Source: Paenibacillus sp. PK3_47 (GTDB lineage: Bacteria > Bacillota > Bacilli > Paenibacillales > Paenibacillaceae). From it: a DNA stretch of 64,000 bases. Both the position numbers and the translations under genes were made by a program. Of this stretch, positions 36,148-43,921 are shown one piece after another (position 1 is the stretch's first letter; each line of letters begins with the position of its first letter). Location: NCBI RefSeq assembly GCF_023520895.1, contig NZ_CP026029.1, forward strand, positions 1 through 64,000, in the 5' to 3' direction. Under the pieces are notes generated by a model. The model made no database searches, was not told the origin of the DNA, and saw only the letters and a list, made by a program, of their open reading frames with translations.

Positions 36148-36939
36148 CTATGGACTCTTCCCCATAAGGCCAAGCAGATTCTGCATGGACTCAAACATGA
36201 TGTCGAAGAGGTTCTGAAACAGTACAGCCACACTCGGCATCAGGATTAGCAACAGCGCAAGACCTACTATAATTTTGAGTGGAACTCCGATGACAAACAC
36301 ATTATATTGCGGGGCGGTCCGTGCTAGAAAGGCCAGACCCACATCTGTCAGAAACAGCGCAGTGACTAAGGGAGCCGACATTTGAAAAGCCAGCATAAAA
36401 GACTGCCCGAAGCTGCGTACGAGAAACTCAGACAAACTCCCGTCCAGCATTCTGAGAAATAAATCATTATTGATAGGCACCCAATCGTAGCTGTACACAA
36501 TGGCGTTCAATAAATAATGATGGCCATTCATGATGATGAACAGGGTGAGTGCAATCATGTACTTGAAGTTACCGATAAGCGGAGCTGAGGAACCGGTCAT
36601 CGGATCAATGACGTTGGCAATGGCTAAACCGATTTGAATATCAATTAAAGAGCCCGCGGTCTGAATGGCCATAAACATCAAATAACTGATAAAACCGAGC
36701 AGCAGTCCGATCAATACTTCTCTTATAATTAACAAAATGTAGGTTAGATCCTGCGGAACGTTAATCCCTGTCCCTCCAGAGCTAAAAACTACCATTGCTA
36801 CAAAAAAAGATAAGCCGATTTTGAATTGCGCCGGAACGCTCTGAGAGGAAAAGACAGGAACAACAACAAAAAACGCTGATATTCGACAAAAAATCAACAG
36901 AAAGACGGGAAAACTTTGCAGCATGGTCTCCATATTCAT
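36148..36939 (-). CDS. fliR: FliR, flagellar export gate membrane protein
   Basis: 263 residues, almost wholly hydrophobic, with about six membrane segments. It joins FliP and FliQ in the helical export gate. Family features include FFVVVPVFSSQSVPAQFKIG near the N-terminus, the GLLLGFISYLMF segment and the Gly/Leu-rich IGVPLKIIVGLALLL. It follows the fliQ stop by 4 bp; either the first or the third codon (both ATG) may be the start. Confidence 0.95.
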   Translation of the reverse strand: MNMETMLQSFPVFLLIFCRISAFFVVVPVFSSQSVPAQFKIGLSFFVAMVVFSSGGTGINVPQDLTYILLIIREVLIGLLLGFISYLMFMAIQTAGSLIDIQIGLAIANVIDPMTGSSAPLIGNFKYMIALTLFIIMNGHHYLLNAIVYSYDWVPINNDLFLRMLDGSLSEFLVRSFGQSFMLAFQMSAPLVTALFLTDVGLAFLARTAPQYNVFVIGVPLKIIVGLALLLILMPSVAVLFQNLFDIMFESMQNLLGLMGKSP

Positions 36940-36943
36940 CAGC

Positions 36944-37213
36944 TTAACCGATATACATGTAGAGACTGCCCAAAATTTGACTGGTGAAATCTACGAGCTT
37001 CGTAATGATCCAAGGCCCGAACAGAAGCAAAGCCAACAATACGGCTACGATTTTTGGAACAAACGCCAGGGTCTGCTCCTGAATCTGCGTGGTAGCCTGG
37101 AATATACTGACTATCAGTCCGACCACGAGGCCAAGAATCAGCATGGGAGCGCTCGTTTCAAGTACCAAATACACGGCTTGGCCTGCCAGGCCGACAATAA
37201 AATCCGCATTCAT
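36944..37213 (-). CDS. fliQ: FliQ, flagellar export gate membrane protein
   Basis: 89 residues with two membrane helices (about residues 13-40 and 52-75) joined by a short loop containing the family motif QATTQIQEQTLAFVPKI. Four copies surround the FliP-FliR core in the export gate. ATG with GGAGG upstream, 21 bp after fliP. Confidence 0.95.
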   Translation of the reverse strand: MNADFIVGLAGQAVYLVLETSAPMLILGLVVGLIVSIFQATTQIQEQTLAFVPKIVAVLLALLLFGPWIITKLVDFTSQILGSLYMYIG

Positions 37214-37234
37214 CCCTACTGCCTCCTCTTAGCG

Positions 37235-38002
37235 TCAGGTATTAAAACTTAATAGCAGCGATTGAACAACTAAGTACCAGCCGTCTACCAGTACGAAGAG
37301 CATTATTTTGAAAGGCAGAGAAATCATGACCGGAGGAAGCATCATCATCCCCATGGCCATCAGGGTACTGGATACAACGATATCAATGATCAAAAAGGGT
37401 ATAAAAATCATAAAGCCCATTGTAAAAGCTTTTTTCATTTCACCTATTGCAAAAGCAGGAACCATCACCGTAAGCGGAATATCGCTGTAAGTAGCCGGCT
37501 TCTCTGTCGCATTGCTGCCCGAGTAATTCATAAACAGCAGGAGATCCTTGGTGCTCGTCTGCTTGTACATGAACTCTTTCATGGGATCGGCTGCTTTCTC
37601 AAGCGCCTCGGACTGGGTAAGCGTTCCTGCGATATACGGCTGCAGAGCTGTCTCATTCACCTGGGACAGGGTAGGCGTCATTATGAATAAAGTCATAAAC
37701 AGCGCCAGTCCTACAAGCACCTGATTCGGAGGCATCTGCTGCGTACCGAGCGAGGTTCTGACAAAACCCAGTACGATAACAATCCGGGTAAAGCTGGTCA
37801 TAAGAACTAAAAATGCCGGGGCCACACTCAGAACTGTCACCAGAAGCAGAATCGAGATGGAGCTGGTACCCCCGTCTGTTGAACCGTCATTGTCGCCTAC
37901 TTGAATGCTAATGTTAGGAATAGGATCAGCATGTACCGGATGAAGAATCAGGATGCCGAACAAGCCGAGCAGCAGAAAAGATAAAATCAGCTTTTTTTTC
38001 AT
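37235..38002 (-). CDS. fliP: FliP, flagellar export gate membrane protein
   Basis: 255 residues beginning with a signal peptide (KKKLILSFLLLGLFGILIL, cleavage likely after PVHA). Family motifs include MTSFTRIVIVLGFVRTSLGT, PPNQVLVGLALFMTLFIM and the C-terminal GMMMLPPVMISLPFKIMLFV. Five copies form the core pore of the gate. Its start overlaps fliO by 4 bp. Confidence 0.97.
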   Translation of the reverse strand: MKKKLILSFLLLGLFGILILHPVHADPIPNISIQVGDNDGSTDGGTSSISILLLVTVLSVAPAFLVLMTSFTRIVIVLGFVRTSLGTQQMPPNQVLVGLALFMTLFIMTPTLSQVNETALQPYIAGTLTQSEALEKAADPMKEFMYKQTSTKDLLLFMNYSGSNATEKPATYSDIPLTVMVPAFAIGEMKKAFTMGFMIFIPFLIIDIVVSSTLMAMGMMMLPPVMISLPFKIMLFVLVDGWYLVVQSLLLSFNT

Positions 38003-38526
38003 AGGCCCCTCGACTCATCCTTAGTGTCATCATCCTTGAGCAGCTCTTCCAGCTTCTCCTCTCGCTCAGGTGCGAGCGCAAGCTTGGATTTAAGTGTCTC
38101 GTAAAAAGAGGAAGACTCACTAAGTTCAATTTCCTGTGATGGAACTTCTCCGCGCATTTTGGCCTTGATCTTGTCCAGAACCGGCACCAGAAAGCCGCCT
38201 TGTCCCGCCGCCTGATCTTCAAAGGAAGAAACGACAAGCGCCACTTCAGCCGGATCTGTAATTTTGTCCAGGATAGTTATACTTTCACCGACCCCGATCA
38301 CATAAATGCTGCCGCCGATTTCTATAATCTGCACCGACTTGTTAGGACCAAGACCAAGCGCTCCAAGCGTACGGATGGAACGCCCGCTCATAAAGGTCTG
38401 ATTCCGGCGGCCTAGAAAACGGATCAGCAGCACAATTAGGATTACAATCACCGCAAGGACAAAAATAACGTTGAGCAGGCTCAGCAGGGGGTTACTGTTT
38501 CCTAGCGGTTCGGAATTGCCTGGCAT
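37999..38526 (-). CDS. fliO: FliO (FliZ), export-gate assembly scaffold
   Basis: 175 residues: a membrane helix at about 15-38, a small beta domain (GALGLGPNKSVQIIEIGGSI, then YVIGVGES) and a cytoplasmic charged tail. This is the single-pass protein, called FliZ in B. subtilis, that helps FliP ring assembly. Four-base overlap with fliP at its end and a 9-bp gap after cheY support operon membership. Unlike some homologues it shows no obvious cleavable signal peptide. Confidence 0.9.
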   Translation of the reverse strand: MPGNSEPLGNSNPLLSLLNVIFVLAVIVILIVLLIRFLGRRNQTFMSGRSIRTLGALGLGPNKSVQIIEIGGSIYVIGVGESITILDKITDPAEVALVVSSFEDQAAGQGGFLVPVLDKIKAKMRGEVPSQEIELSESSSFYETLKSKLALAPEREEKLEELLKDDDTKDESRGL

Positions 38527-38535
38527 ATCTGTTTC

Positions 38536-38901
38536 CTATACACCCAGCGTTTTGTTGATAGCTTCGATAACGCGGTCTGCCTGGAAAGGCTTAACAATAA
38601 AGTCCTTGGCTCCCGCCTGAATAGCGTCGATAACCATAGCCTGCTGACCCATGGCTGAACACATGATGACTTTGGCATTGGCATCCACTTTTTTGATCTC
38701 TTTCAAGGCGGCGATACCGTCCATCTCAGGCATAGTTATATCCATCGTGATCAGATCCGGACGCAATTCCTTAAACTTCTCAATGGCCTGTGCTCCGTCT
38801 TGAGCTTCCCCCACTACTTCAAATCCGTTTTTCGACAAGATGTCACGGATCATCATTCTCATAAATGCTGCATCGTCCACGATTAGAATTCGGTTAGCCA
38901 T
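38536..38901 (-). CDS. cheY: CheY, chemotaxis response regulator
   Basis: 121 residues, a stand-alone receiver domain. The acidic pocket (DD at 9-10), the phosphorylated Asp in LITMDITMPEMDG (Asp54), the Ser/Thr position (MCSAMGQ) and Lys in DFIVKPF are all present. Phospho-CheY binds FliM and FliY and promotes counter-clockwise rotation in B. subtilis-type systems. It lies between fliY and fliO, as in B. subtilis. Confidence 0.97.
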   Translation of the reverse strand: MANRILIVDDAAFMRMMIRDILSKNGFEVVGEAQDGAQAIEKFKELRPDLITMDITMPEMDGIAALKEIKKVDANAKVIMCSAMGQQAMVIDAIQAGAKDFIVKPFQADRVIEAINKTLGV

Positions 38902-38926
38902 TTTGAAAAATCCTCCCTAAGTATGC

Positions 38927-40258
38927 TTATTGTAATTTTTGAATTCGGTCCCACTGGCTGACGATATCTGTAACACGAACGCCGAAGTTTTCGTCGATTA
39001 CTACAACTTCCCCTTTGGCTATGAGCTTGTTGTTAACCAGGATGTCTACAGGTTCACCGGCCAGCTTGTCCAGCTCGATAATTGAACCTTGCGACATCTC
39101 CAGAATATCTTTAATCTGCTTCTGGGTCCTTCCTAATTCTACGGTTACTCTCAGTGGTATGTCCATCAATAAATTTAAATTATTTTCGTCAATATTTCCG
39201 AAGGCCCCGGCGTTAAGGTTCGCGAATTGTACGGGCTGTACATTAACGTTGCGGTTTGGCTGAGGCGGCGCCTGCGGCGGTTCCTGTGCATAAGGCATGC
39301 CCTGCGGCGGAACTCCGTATTGCGGCGGCATTCCATATGGCGGCATACCGGGCATGCCGGGCATTCCATATGCAGGCATTCCTGCAGGAGGATAATAATA
39401 GCCGCCCTCAGGCATTCCCGGATATGGAGGCATTCCCTGCGGCGGATACTGCGGCGGTACTCCTCCAGCCGCTGGCGGCGGGGGCTGCTGGGCTGACGGC
39501 GGTGCAGGTGCAGGCTCCGGAGCTGCAGGCGGCGGGGTCTCGACGGCAGAAGCCGCTGTTTCCTGCTCTCCTTGTCCTACGTCGCCCAGAAGCATAGTTA
39601 CCATGTCTTTGGCGAACTTAACAGGCAGCAGCTGCATAATGGTCGAATCAATCAGATCTCCGATTTTGAGCCGGAAGGAGATTTGAATCAGTGTCTCATC
39701 TTCCGGAAGGCTTCCTACGCCTTCTCCGCTGGACATATTCAAAATGTCGATTCCTGGAGGAGAGATGTTGACAAACCGGTTAAAAATGGTAGACATGGAG
39801 GTCGCCGATGAGCCCATCATTTGATTCATGGCTTCCTGCACGGCACTGATATGGATTTCATTCAGCTCTTCATCTTTCGGCTCCCCTTCACCGCCAAGCA
39901 TCAGATCGGCAATGACCTGGGCATCCCTGATCTTGATTACAAGGGAGTTGATGCCCTGAAAGCCGTCTACATACTGGACATGAACAGCGACATGCGGTTT
40001 TGGAAAAGCTTCCTCGAACTCACTGCGGGTGATGATAGACACTTCCGGTGTAGTTATATCAACCTTTTTGCCCAGCAAAGTGGACAGTGCAGTCGCTGCA
40101 CTGCCAAAGGTAATATTTCCGATTTCGCCCAAGGCGTCCTGCTCAAACGGCGTCAAGAAATCATTTACCGACTTTACCTGCGGCGCAGAGGCGCCTTCCG
40201 CAGATTGTCTGAGAAGAGCATCGATTTCTTCCTGGGATAAATAATCTTTACTCGTCAA
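38927..40258 (-). CDS. fliY: FliY, C-ring protein and CheY-P phosphatase with an unusual Pro/Met/Tyr linker
   Basis: 443 residues starting at TTG 40256-40258, chosen because AAGGAG (40269-40274) lies 10 nt upstream; other TTG/GTG codons lie up to eight codons earlier. An N-terminal CheY-binding LSQEEIDALL is followed by a CheC-like domain with two phosphatase motifs (ALGEIGNITFGSAATALSTL and AVQEAMNQMMGSSATSMS) and a C-terminal FliN domain (about 345-437). Between them, residues 241-337 form a low-complexity Pro/Gly/Met/Tyr/Gln linker. The start overlaps the fliM stop by 11 bp. Confidence 0.95.
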   Translation of the reverse strand: MTSKDYLSQEEIDALLRQSAEGASAPQVKSVNDFLTPFEQDALGEIGNITFGSAATALSTLLGKKVDITTPEVSIITRSEFEEAFPKPHVAVHVQYVDGFQGINSLVIKIRDAQVIADLMLGGEGEPKDEELNEIHISAVQEAMNQMMGSSATSMSTIFNRFVNISPPGIDILNMSSGEGVGSLPEDETLIQISFRLKIGDLIDSTIMQLLPVKFAKDMVTMLLGDVGQGEQETAASAVETPPPAAPEPAPAPPSAQQPPPPAAGGVPPQYPPQGMPPYPGMPEGGYYYPPAGMPAYGMPGMPGMPPYGMPPQYGVPPQGMPYAQEPPQAPPQPNRNVNVQPVQFANLNAGAFGNIDENNLNLLMDIPLRVTVELGRTQKQIKDILEMSQGSIIELDKLAGEPVDILVNNKLIAKGEVVVIDENFGVRVTDIVSQWDRIQKLQ

Positions 40259-41246
40259 ATTCTTCAACTCCTTCACTGACAATCTCGTCTATTTGCACAG
40301 CTACACGATCTTTGACCATCCCCGGGCTTCCAATGAATTTGAGCTTGTCCCCTACCTTGATTGACAAACCAGCCTCCACTGTCTTATTTAATGAGATTAC
40401 ATCGCCGACGCTGAGGCCAAGAAATTCAGAAATCGATAATCTGGATTCACCGAGTTCCGCTACAATCGGCAGCTGGGCTTTGTGTACTCTCGACCTGATG
40501 GCCTCCAGTTCAACTTCGTCCCGCACCTTTTTCTCGGAAACAAACCATTGGTGTACGGATAACCTTGACATGATGGGCTCCAGGACAACGTGCGGTATAC
40601 ACAGGTTAATCATCCCTGTAGTGTCGCCTATCTTCGTACTAAGTGAAATCAAGGCAATCGTCTCATTCGGTGAGACGATCTGCATGAATTGCGGATTGGT
40701 CTCCAGCGCTTCCATGCGGGGCTGGATGTCCAGCACCGTCTTCCACGCTTCCTGCAGACTCTCAAAGCATCTGCTGAAGATCCTCTCCATAATCGTTGTC
40801 TCGATCTCGGTCAAGGCACTGATTTTGGCCGGGGCAGATCCGAATCCTCCGAGCAGCCTGTCCAGCATGGCGAAGGCAATGTTAGGGTGTACCTCCATAA
40901 CCATCCGGCCTTCCAGCGGCTCAGCTTCGAAAATATTTAAAATCGTCATCTTCGGAATGGAGCGGATAAACTCATCATATGGGAGCTGCTCTACTTGAAC
41001 GACATTGATTTGCACAAAGGTGCGCAGCTGAGCCGAAAAGTACGTTGTAAGATAGCGGGCAAAATTATCATGAATCCGCGTCAGGCTCCGGATATGATCT
41101 TTGGAGAAACGCACTGCCCGTTTGAAATCATAAGAGCGGATTTTTTTCTGCGTTTCTTCTTTTTTCAGTTCATCGGCATCCATTTCACCGGAAGAAAGCG
41201 CGGCAAGCAGTGCATCAATTTCATTTTGTGATAGTACATCAACCAT
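40248..41246 (-). CDS. fliM: FliM, flagellar switch protein
   Basis: 332 residues. The N-terminal LSQNEIDALLAAL peptide is the CheY-P binding site, the middle CheC-like domain (without phosphatase residues) packs against FliG, and the C-terminal FliN-like domain (about 255-325) completes the C ring. GGGGGTGA lies a few bases before the ATG. It follows fliL by 35 bp and overlaps fliY by 11 bp. Confidence 0.97.
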   Translation of the reverse strand: MVDVLSQNEIDALLAALSSGEMDADELKKEETQKKIRSYDFKRAVRFSKDHIRSLTRIHDNFARYLTTYFSAQLRTFVQINVVQVEQLPYDEFIRSIPKMTILNIFEAEPLEGRMVMEVHPNIAFAMLDRLLGGFGSAPAKISALTEIETTIMERIFSRCFESLQEAWKTVLDIQPRMEALETNPQFMQIVSPNETIALISLSTKIGDTTGMINLCIPHVVLEPIMSRLSVHQWFVSEKKVRDEVELEAIRSRVHKAQLPIVAELGESRLSISEFLGLSVGDVISLNKTVEAGLSIKVGDKLKFIGSPGMVKDRVAVQIDEIVSEGVEEFDE

Positions 41247-41281
41247 TCAATCACCCCCATTAAAGAATGAACCCGCCAAGT

Positions 41282-41749
41282 TTAAATTGTAGTCAAAATG
41301 AAGTTGGTCACTTCAATCTGGGTCAGTTTGCCTTCGGTCAAAGTCTTATTGATCATATTCACAAGCCTGCTGCTAAGCTGGTCTTTTCCGTTAGCTCCGT
41401 TAAGCTCCTCCGGTTTGGTGTCGGCCAGCACCTTAATAATCAGCGGCTTGATTTTGATAGCCTTGATCTTCTCGAAATCTTCCTTAGCCGTTGCACTGTC
41501 CAGCTGGAAAGCGAAATTTATTAAAACGATATAATCGGGGTCGGCAAGATTAGTTTTGATGTCGGTGATTTCCGCAGTCAATTCAACGATCTCATCCGCG
41601 CTGAGGTGCTTGGCTTCCACATTCTGTACAGCAGCGGTGACATCATTTGTTTCACTCGGAAATATTTTGTCCATCAATAAAAATGCGGCAACTACGATCA
41701 GTGTAACCGCGAGTAAAATCGTGATGAGCCATGGCAGCATCTTTTTCAT
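41282..41749 (-). CDS. fliL: FliL, stator-associated basal body protein
   Basis: 155 residues with one N-terminal membrane helix (about 6-28) and an extracytoplasmic domain containing LSADEIVELTAEITDIKTNL and the C-terminal INKTLTEGKLTQIEVTNFIL stretch shared by the family. It rings the MotAB stator and affects torque. The start overlaps the swrD stop by 4 bp with GGAG in the swrD end. Confidence 0.93.
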   Translation of the reverse strand: MKKMLPWLITILLAVTLIVVAAFLLMDKIFPSETNDVTAAVQNVEAKHLSADEIVELTAEITDIKTNLADPDYIVLINFAFQLDSATAKEDFEKIKAIKIKPLIIKVLADTKPEELNGANGKDQLSSRLVNMINKTLTEGKLTQIEVTNFILTTI

Positions 41750-41970
41750 GAAAGCTCCTCCATTGATTGGACTTTAATGGTGGCAGCATATGTGCCTATG
41801 TCCCTGTTATAATCCCGGATTTTTGCGATGACTTCATCAGCCTTTTCAAGCACAATGAGTCTTTTTCCTGTTACGAGTGTTACGTAGGTATCCGGACTTT
41901 CCTCTACCATTTCTACCAGCAGGGCATTCAGCCACATGGGCGCCCCGTTCAAACGTGTTACCGAAATCAT
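41746..41970 (-). CDS. swrD: SwrD (FlbD family), swarming motility protein
   Basis: 74 residues of the small FlbD/SwrD family (not the caulobacter regulator of that name): MISVTRLNGAPMWLNALLVE, then TYVTLVTGKRLIVLEKADEV. The B. subtilis homologue, at the same place between flgE and fliL, raises flagellar torque needed for swarming. The ATG has TTAGGAGG upstream, directly after a strong terminator-like hairpin. Confidence 0.92.
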   Translation of the reverse strand: MISVTRLNGAPMWLNALLVEMVEESPDTYVTLVTGKRLIVLEKADEVIAKIRDYNRDIGTYAATIKVQSMEELS

Positions 41971-41990
41971 AACCGGCCTCCTAACAAAAA

Positions 41991-42012
41991 ATAGGGGGAG
42001 GAATACTCCCCC
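41991..42012 (-). terminator. Strong intrinsic terminator inside the fla/che operon
   Basis: On the minus strand a perfect GC-rich 7-bp stem (GGGGGAG with CTCCCCC) closes the loop TATTC and is followed by TATTTTTTG. It lies 72 bp after the flgE stop and 21 bp before swrD. A TATAAT-like hexamer at 42050-42055 lies between flgE and the hairpin but has no well-spaced -35. It probably terminates part of the transcripts, giving more flgE than fliL-and-beyond mRNA. Confidence 0.78.
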
Positions 42013-42083
42013 ATGACCTGATCAGCGTGCCTTTTAGGCAAACGTTAATATTATACAGCAAGTTTAAGATTATTGTGCAAAAA

Positions 42084-42902
42084 TTAACGCTTGAGGTTAA
42101 CCACTTCCTGCAGCACTTCATCAGAGGTCGTAATAATACGTGAGTTCGCCTGGAATCCGCGCTGGGTCACGATCATTTCCGTAAACTCGCCTGTCAGATC
42201 CACGTTGGACATTTCCAGCTGTCCTGCCACGATAGAACCTGTACCGTCTTCAGCATTATTGGCTGTGGTCGGTACCAGTTCACCCTCAGCATTGGCATTC
42301 AGGGTCATCCGGTAAATATTGCCGCCAACCTTTTCCAGCCCCTGGGGATTACTAACCTTGGCCACACCGACTATCAAATCTGTATTGATAGTTCCGTCTG
42401 CCAGCGTCTGCAGAATCGTACCGTCACTCGAAATGGAGAATGCGGTAGTGTCCTCCCCCAATTGGATAGCTTCTCCATCCGAGCTGAGCACGTGAAGACC
42501 GTCCGAGGTCACCAGATTCCGGTTAGAATCCACATGAAAGTCTCCGGCACGGGTCAGGAACGGTGTCTCCTGATCTTCAGTGAGGCTGACCAGGAAGAAT
42601 CCATCCCCATCGATACGCAGGTCTGTCGGATTATTGGTAGTCATGGCACTGCCTGCCAGATGGAGGGTATCTACCGATCCGATACTTACGCCCAGCCCGA
42701 TCTGCTTGGCATTCACACCGCCCTGGCCCCCGTCAACCGGAGCGGAAACACCGGATACCGTTTGGCTCATAATATCCTTGAACATTACACGGCTTGATTT
42801 GAAGCCGATGGTATTCACATTCGCAATATTATTACCGATGACATCCAGCTTGGTTTGAAAGCCGCGCATACCTGAAACGCCTGAATACATAGATCTCAAC
42901 AT
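42084..42902 (-). CDS. flgE: FlgE, flagellar hook protein
   Basis: 272 residues, close to the 264 of B. subtilis FlgE (older name FlgG at this locus). The N-terminal rod/hook coiled-coil signature MLRSMYSGVSGMRGFQTKLD and GNNIANVNTIGFKSSRV, the DLRIDGDGFF segment, and the C-terminal EFTEMIVTQRGFQANSRIIT are intact. It builds the universal joint outside the cell after export. Unlike FlgF/FlgG rod proteins, it lies next to flgD, the hook cap gene, which supports the hook assignment. Flanked by a leader hairpin and a terminator. Confidence 0.92.
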   Translation of the reverse strand: MLRSMYSGVSGMRGFQTKLDVIGNNIANVNTIGFKSSRVMFKDIMSQTVSGVSAPVDGGQGGVNAKQIGLGVSIGSVDTLHLAGSAMTTNNPTDLRIDGDGFFLVSLTEDQETPFLTRAGDFHVDSNRNLVTSDGLHVLSSDGEAIQLGEDTTAFSISSDGTILQTLADGTINTDLIVGVAKVSNPQGLEKVGGNIYRMTLNANAEGELVPTTANNAEDGTGSIVAGQLEMSNVDLTGEFTEMIVTQRGFQANSRIITTSDEVLQEVVNLKR

Positions 42903-42924
42903 GAATAAAATCCTCCCGGAATAT

Positions 42925-42939
42925 AGAGTCTTGGACTCT
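42925..42939 (-). promoter_or_regulatory. Small perfect hairpin before flgE
   Basis: AGAGTC-CAA-GACTCT forms a 6-bp stem with a 3-nt loop, ending 22 nt before the flgE ATG and just upstream of its GGGAGG. In the 120-bp flgD-side gap it may act as an mRNA processing or stability element. Together with the terminator behind flgE it brackets the hook gene. Confidence 0.4.
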
Positions 42940-43022
42940 TAATTTATAATAGAATCAATATCAAGCTTGGGCCGCGTCAGTCGGTCGGCGGCCACTCCGG
43001 CTCTCCAGTCAGGACCGGCCGG

Positions 43023-43406
43023 TTAAGAAATAATAACTGCACTGTCAATTTGCGTGAACACATTGTCTTTCATCGAATTACCATCCATCGCTGTTACAAC
43101 GGTACGGTTCGGCACACTGACAATGAACGCCATGTCTTTCATTAGTATCAGGGACTCTTTGCTGCCTTTGGCTGCGGCCTTGTCCACTGCAGACGAAATC
43201 TGGTCCAGCTGCCGGCTGCCAAGCTCAATCCCCCGCTGCTCCAGCCGTTTGGCGGCATGATTGCTGAATTTCAGCATGTTTTTCTGCAGAATGCTCTCGA
43301 AGGATGCCTCTGCAGCGTTGGTGTTCTTCGAAGCCTGAGATCTTTGCAGGGCCTGCGGATGTACACTTGCGGGATACATTTGGCCTATGGTCAGCCGCTC
43401 GCTCAT
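43023..43406 (-). CDS. TIGR02530-type flagellar operon protein
   Basis: 127 residues. The central SNHAAKRLEQRGI and the following ISSAVDKAAAKGSKESLILM match the small flagellar operon family that I know as TIGR02530 (flg_new), found between flgD and flgE in many Bacillota and Clostridia. The C-terminal half (FIVSVPNRTVVTAMDG) is a predicted small beta domain. Function is not established; export or hook assembly has been proposed from position. ATG overlaps the flgD stop by 4 bp. Confidence 0.85.
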   Translation of the reverse strand: MSERLTIGQMYPASVHPQALQRSQASKNTNAAEASFESILQKNMLKFSNHAAKRLEQRGIELGSRQLDQISSAVDKAAAKGSKESLILMKDMAFIVSVPNRTVVTAMDGNSMKDNVFTQIDSAVIIS

Positions 43407-43897
43407 GCCTTCGCCCCGCTCTCCCCGCTGTTCTCTGAAGGATTGCTGTCACTTACAGTATTCACTTCAGGAGCAGCATTCTGGATTTGAGTAATATCTG
43501 TCAACGCAACTCTTTCACTGCCTACCACCGCATATTGAATGCCGCTGCTGACCACGATCGATTCCACATTTCCGGATTTGGACAGCTCCGTCTTAGGATC
43601 AGTCCAGGTGATATCCTTGCCGATCAGACCTGATACCGAACCAAGCGACTGGTTCATAGCCGTCAGCTGTGTAGAGATGTTCATCAGCTGCTCTACAGAT
43701 GTGAACTGGGCCATCTGGGCGATGAATTCCTTATCTTCCATCGGCTGCATCGGGTCCTGATTCTGCAGCTGTGTAATCAGTATCTTGAGGAACTGATCCT
43801 TGCCCAGTGTCGAGCTGCCGGTACTTTTGGCCGTGCCTGTATTTGAGACATAGTTCCACTGGTCACTGCCTGAGATCAGATTCGTAGTTGTTGCCAT
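43403..43897 (-). CDS. flgD: FlgD, hook cap / hook assembly protein
   Basis: 164 residues. The conserved N-terminal block (KDQFLKILITQLQNQDPMQP, EDKEFIAQMAQFTSVEQL) is diagnostic; the C-terminal part is shorter than in proteobacteria and ends in a Ser/Asn/Glu-rich tail. FlgD caps the growing hook and is exported by the type III system. It follows fliK by 24 bp. Confidence 0.95.
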   Translation of the reverse strand: MATTTNLISGSDQWNYVSNTGTAKSTGSSTLGKDQFLKILITQLQNQDPMQPMEDKEFIAQMAQFTSVEQLMNISTQLTAMNQSLGSVSGLIGKDITWTDPKTELSKSGNVESIVVSSGIQYAVVGSERVALTDITQIQNAAPEVNTVSDSNPSENSGESGAKA

Positions 43898-43921
43898 TTG
43901 CTCACCTCACTTCTATTTAAG

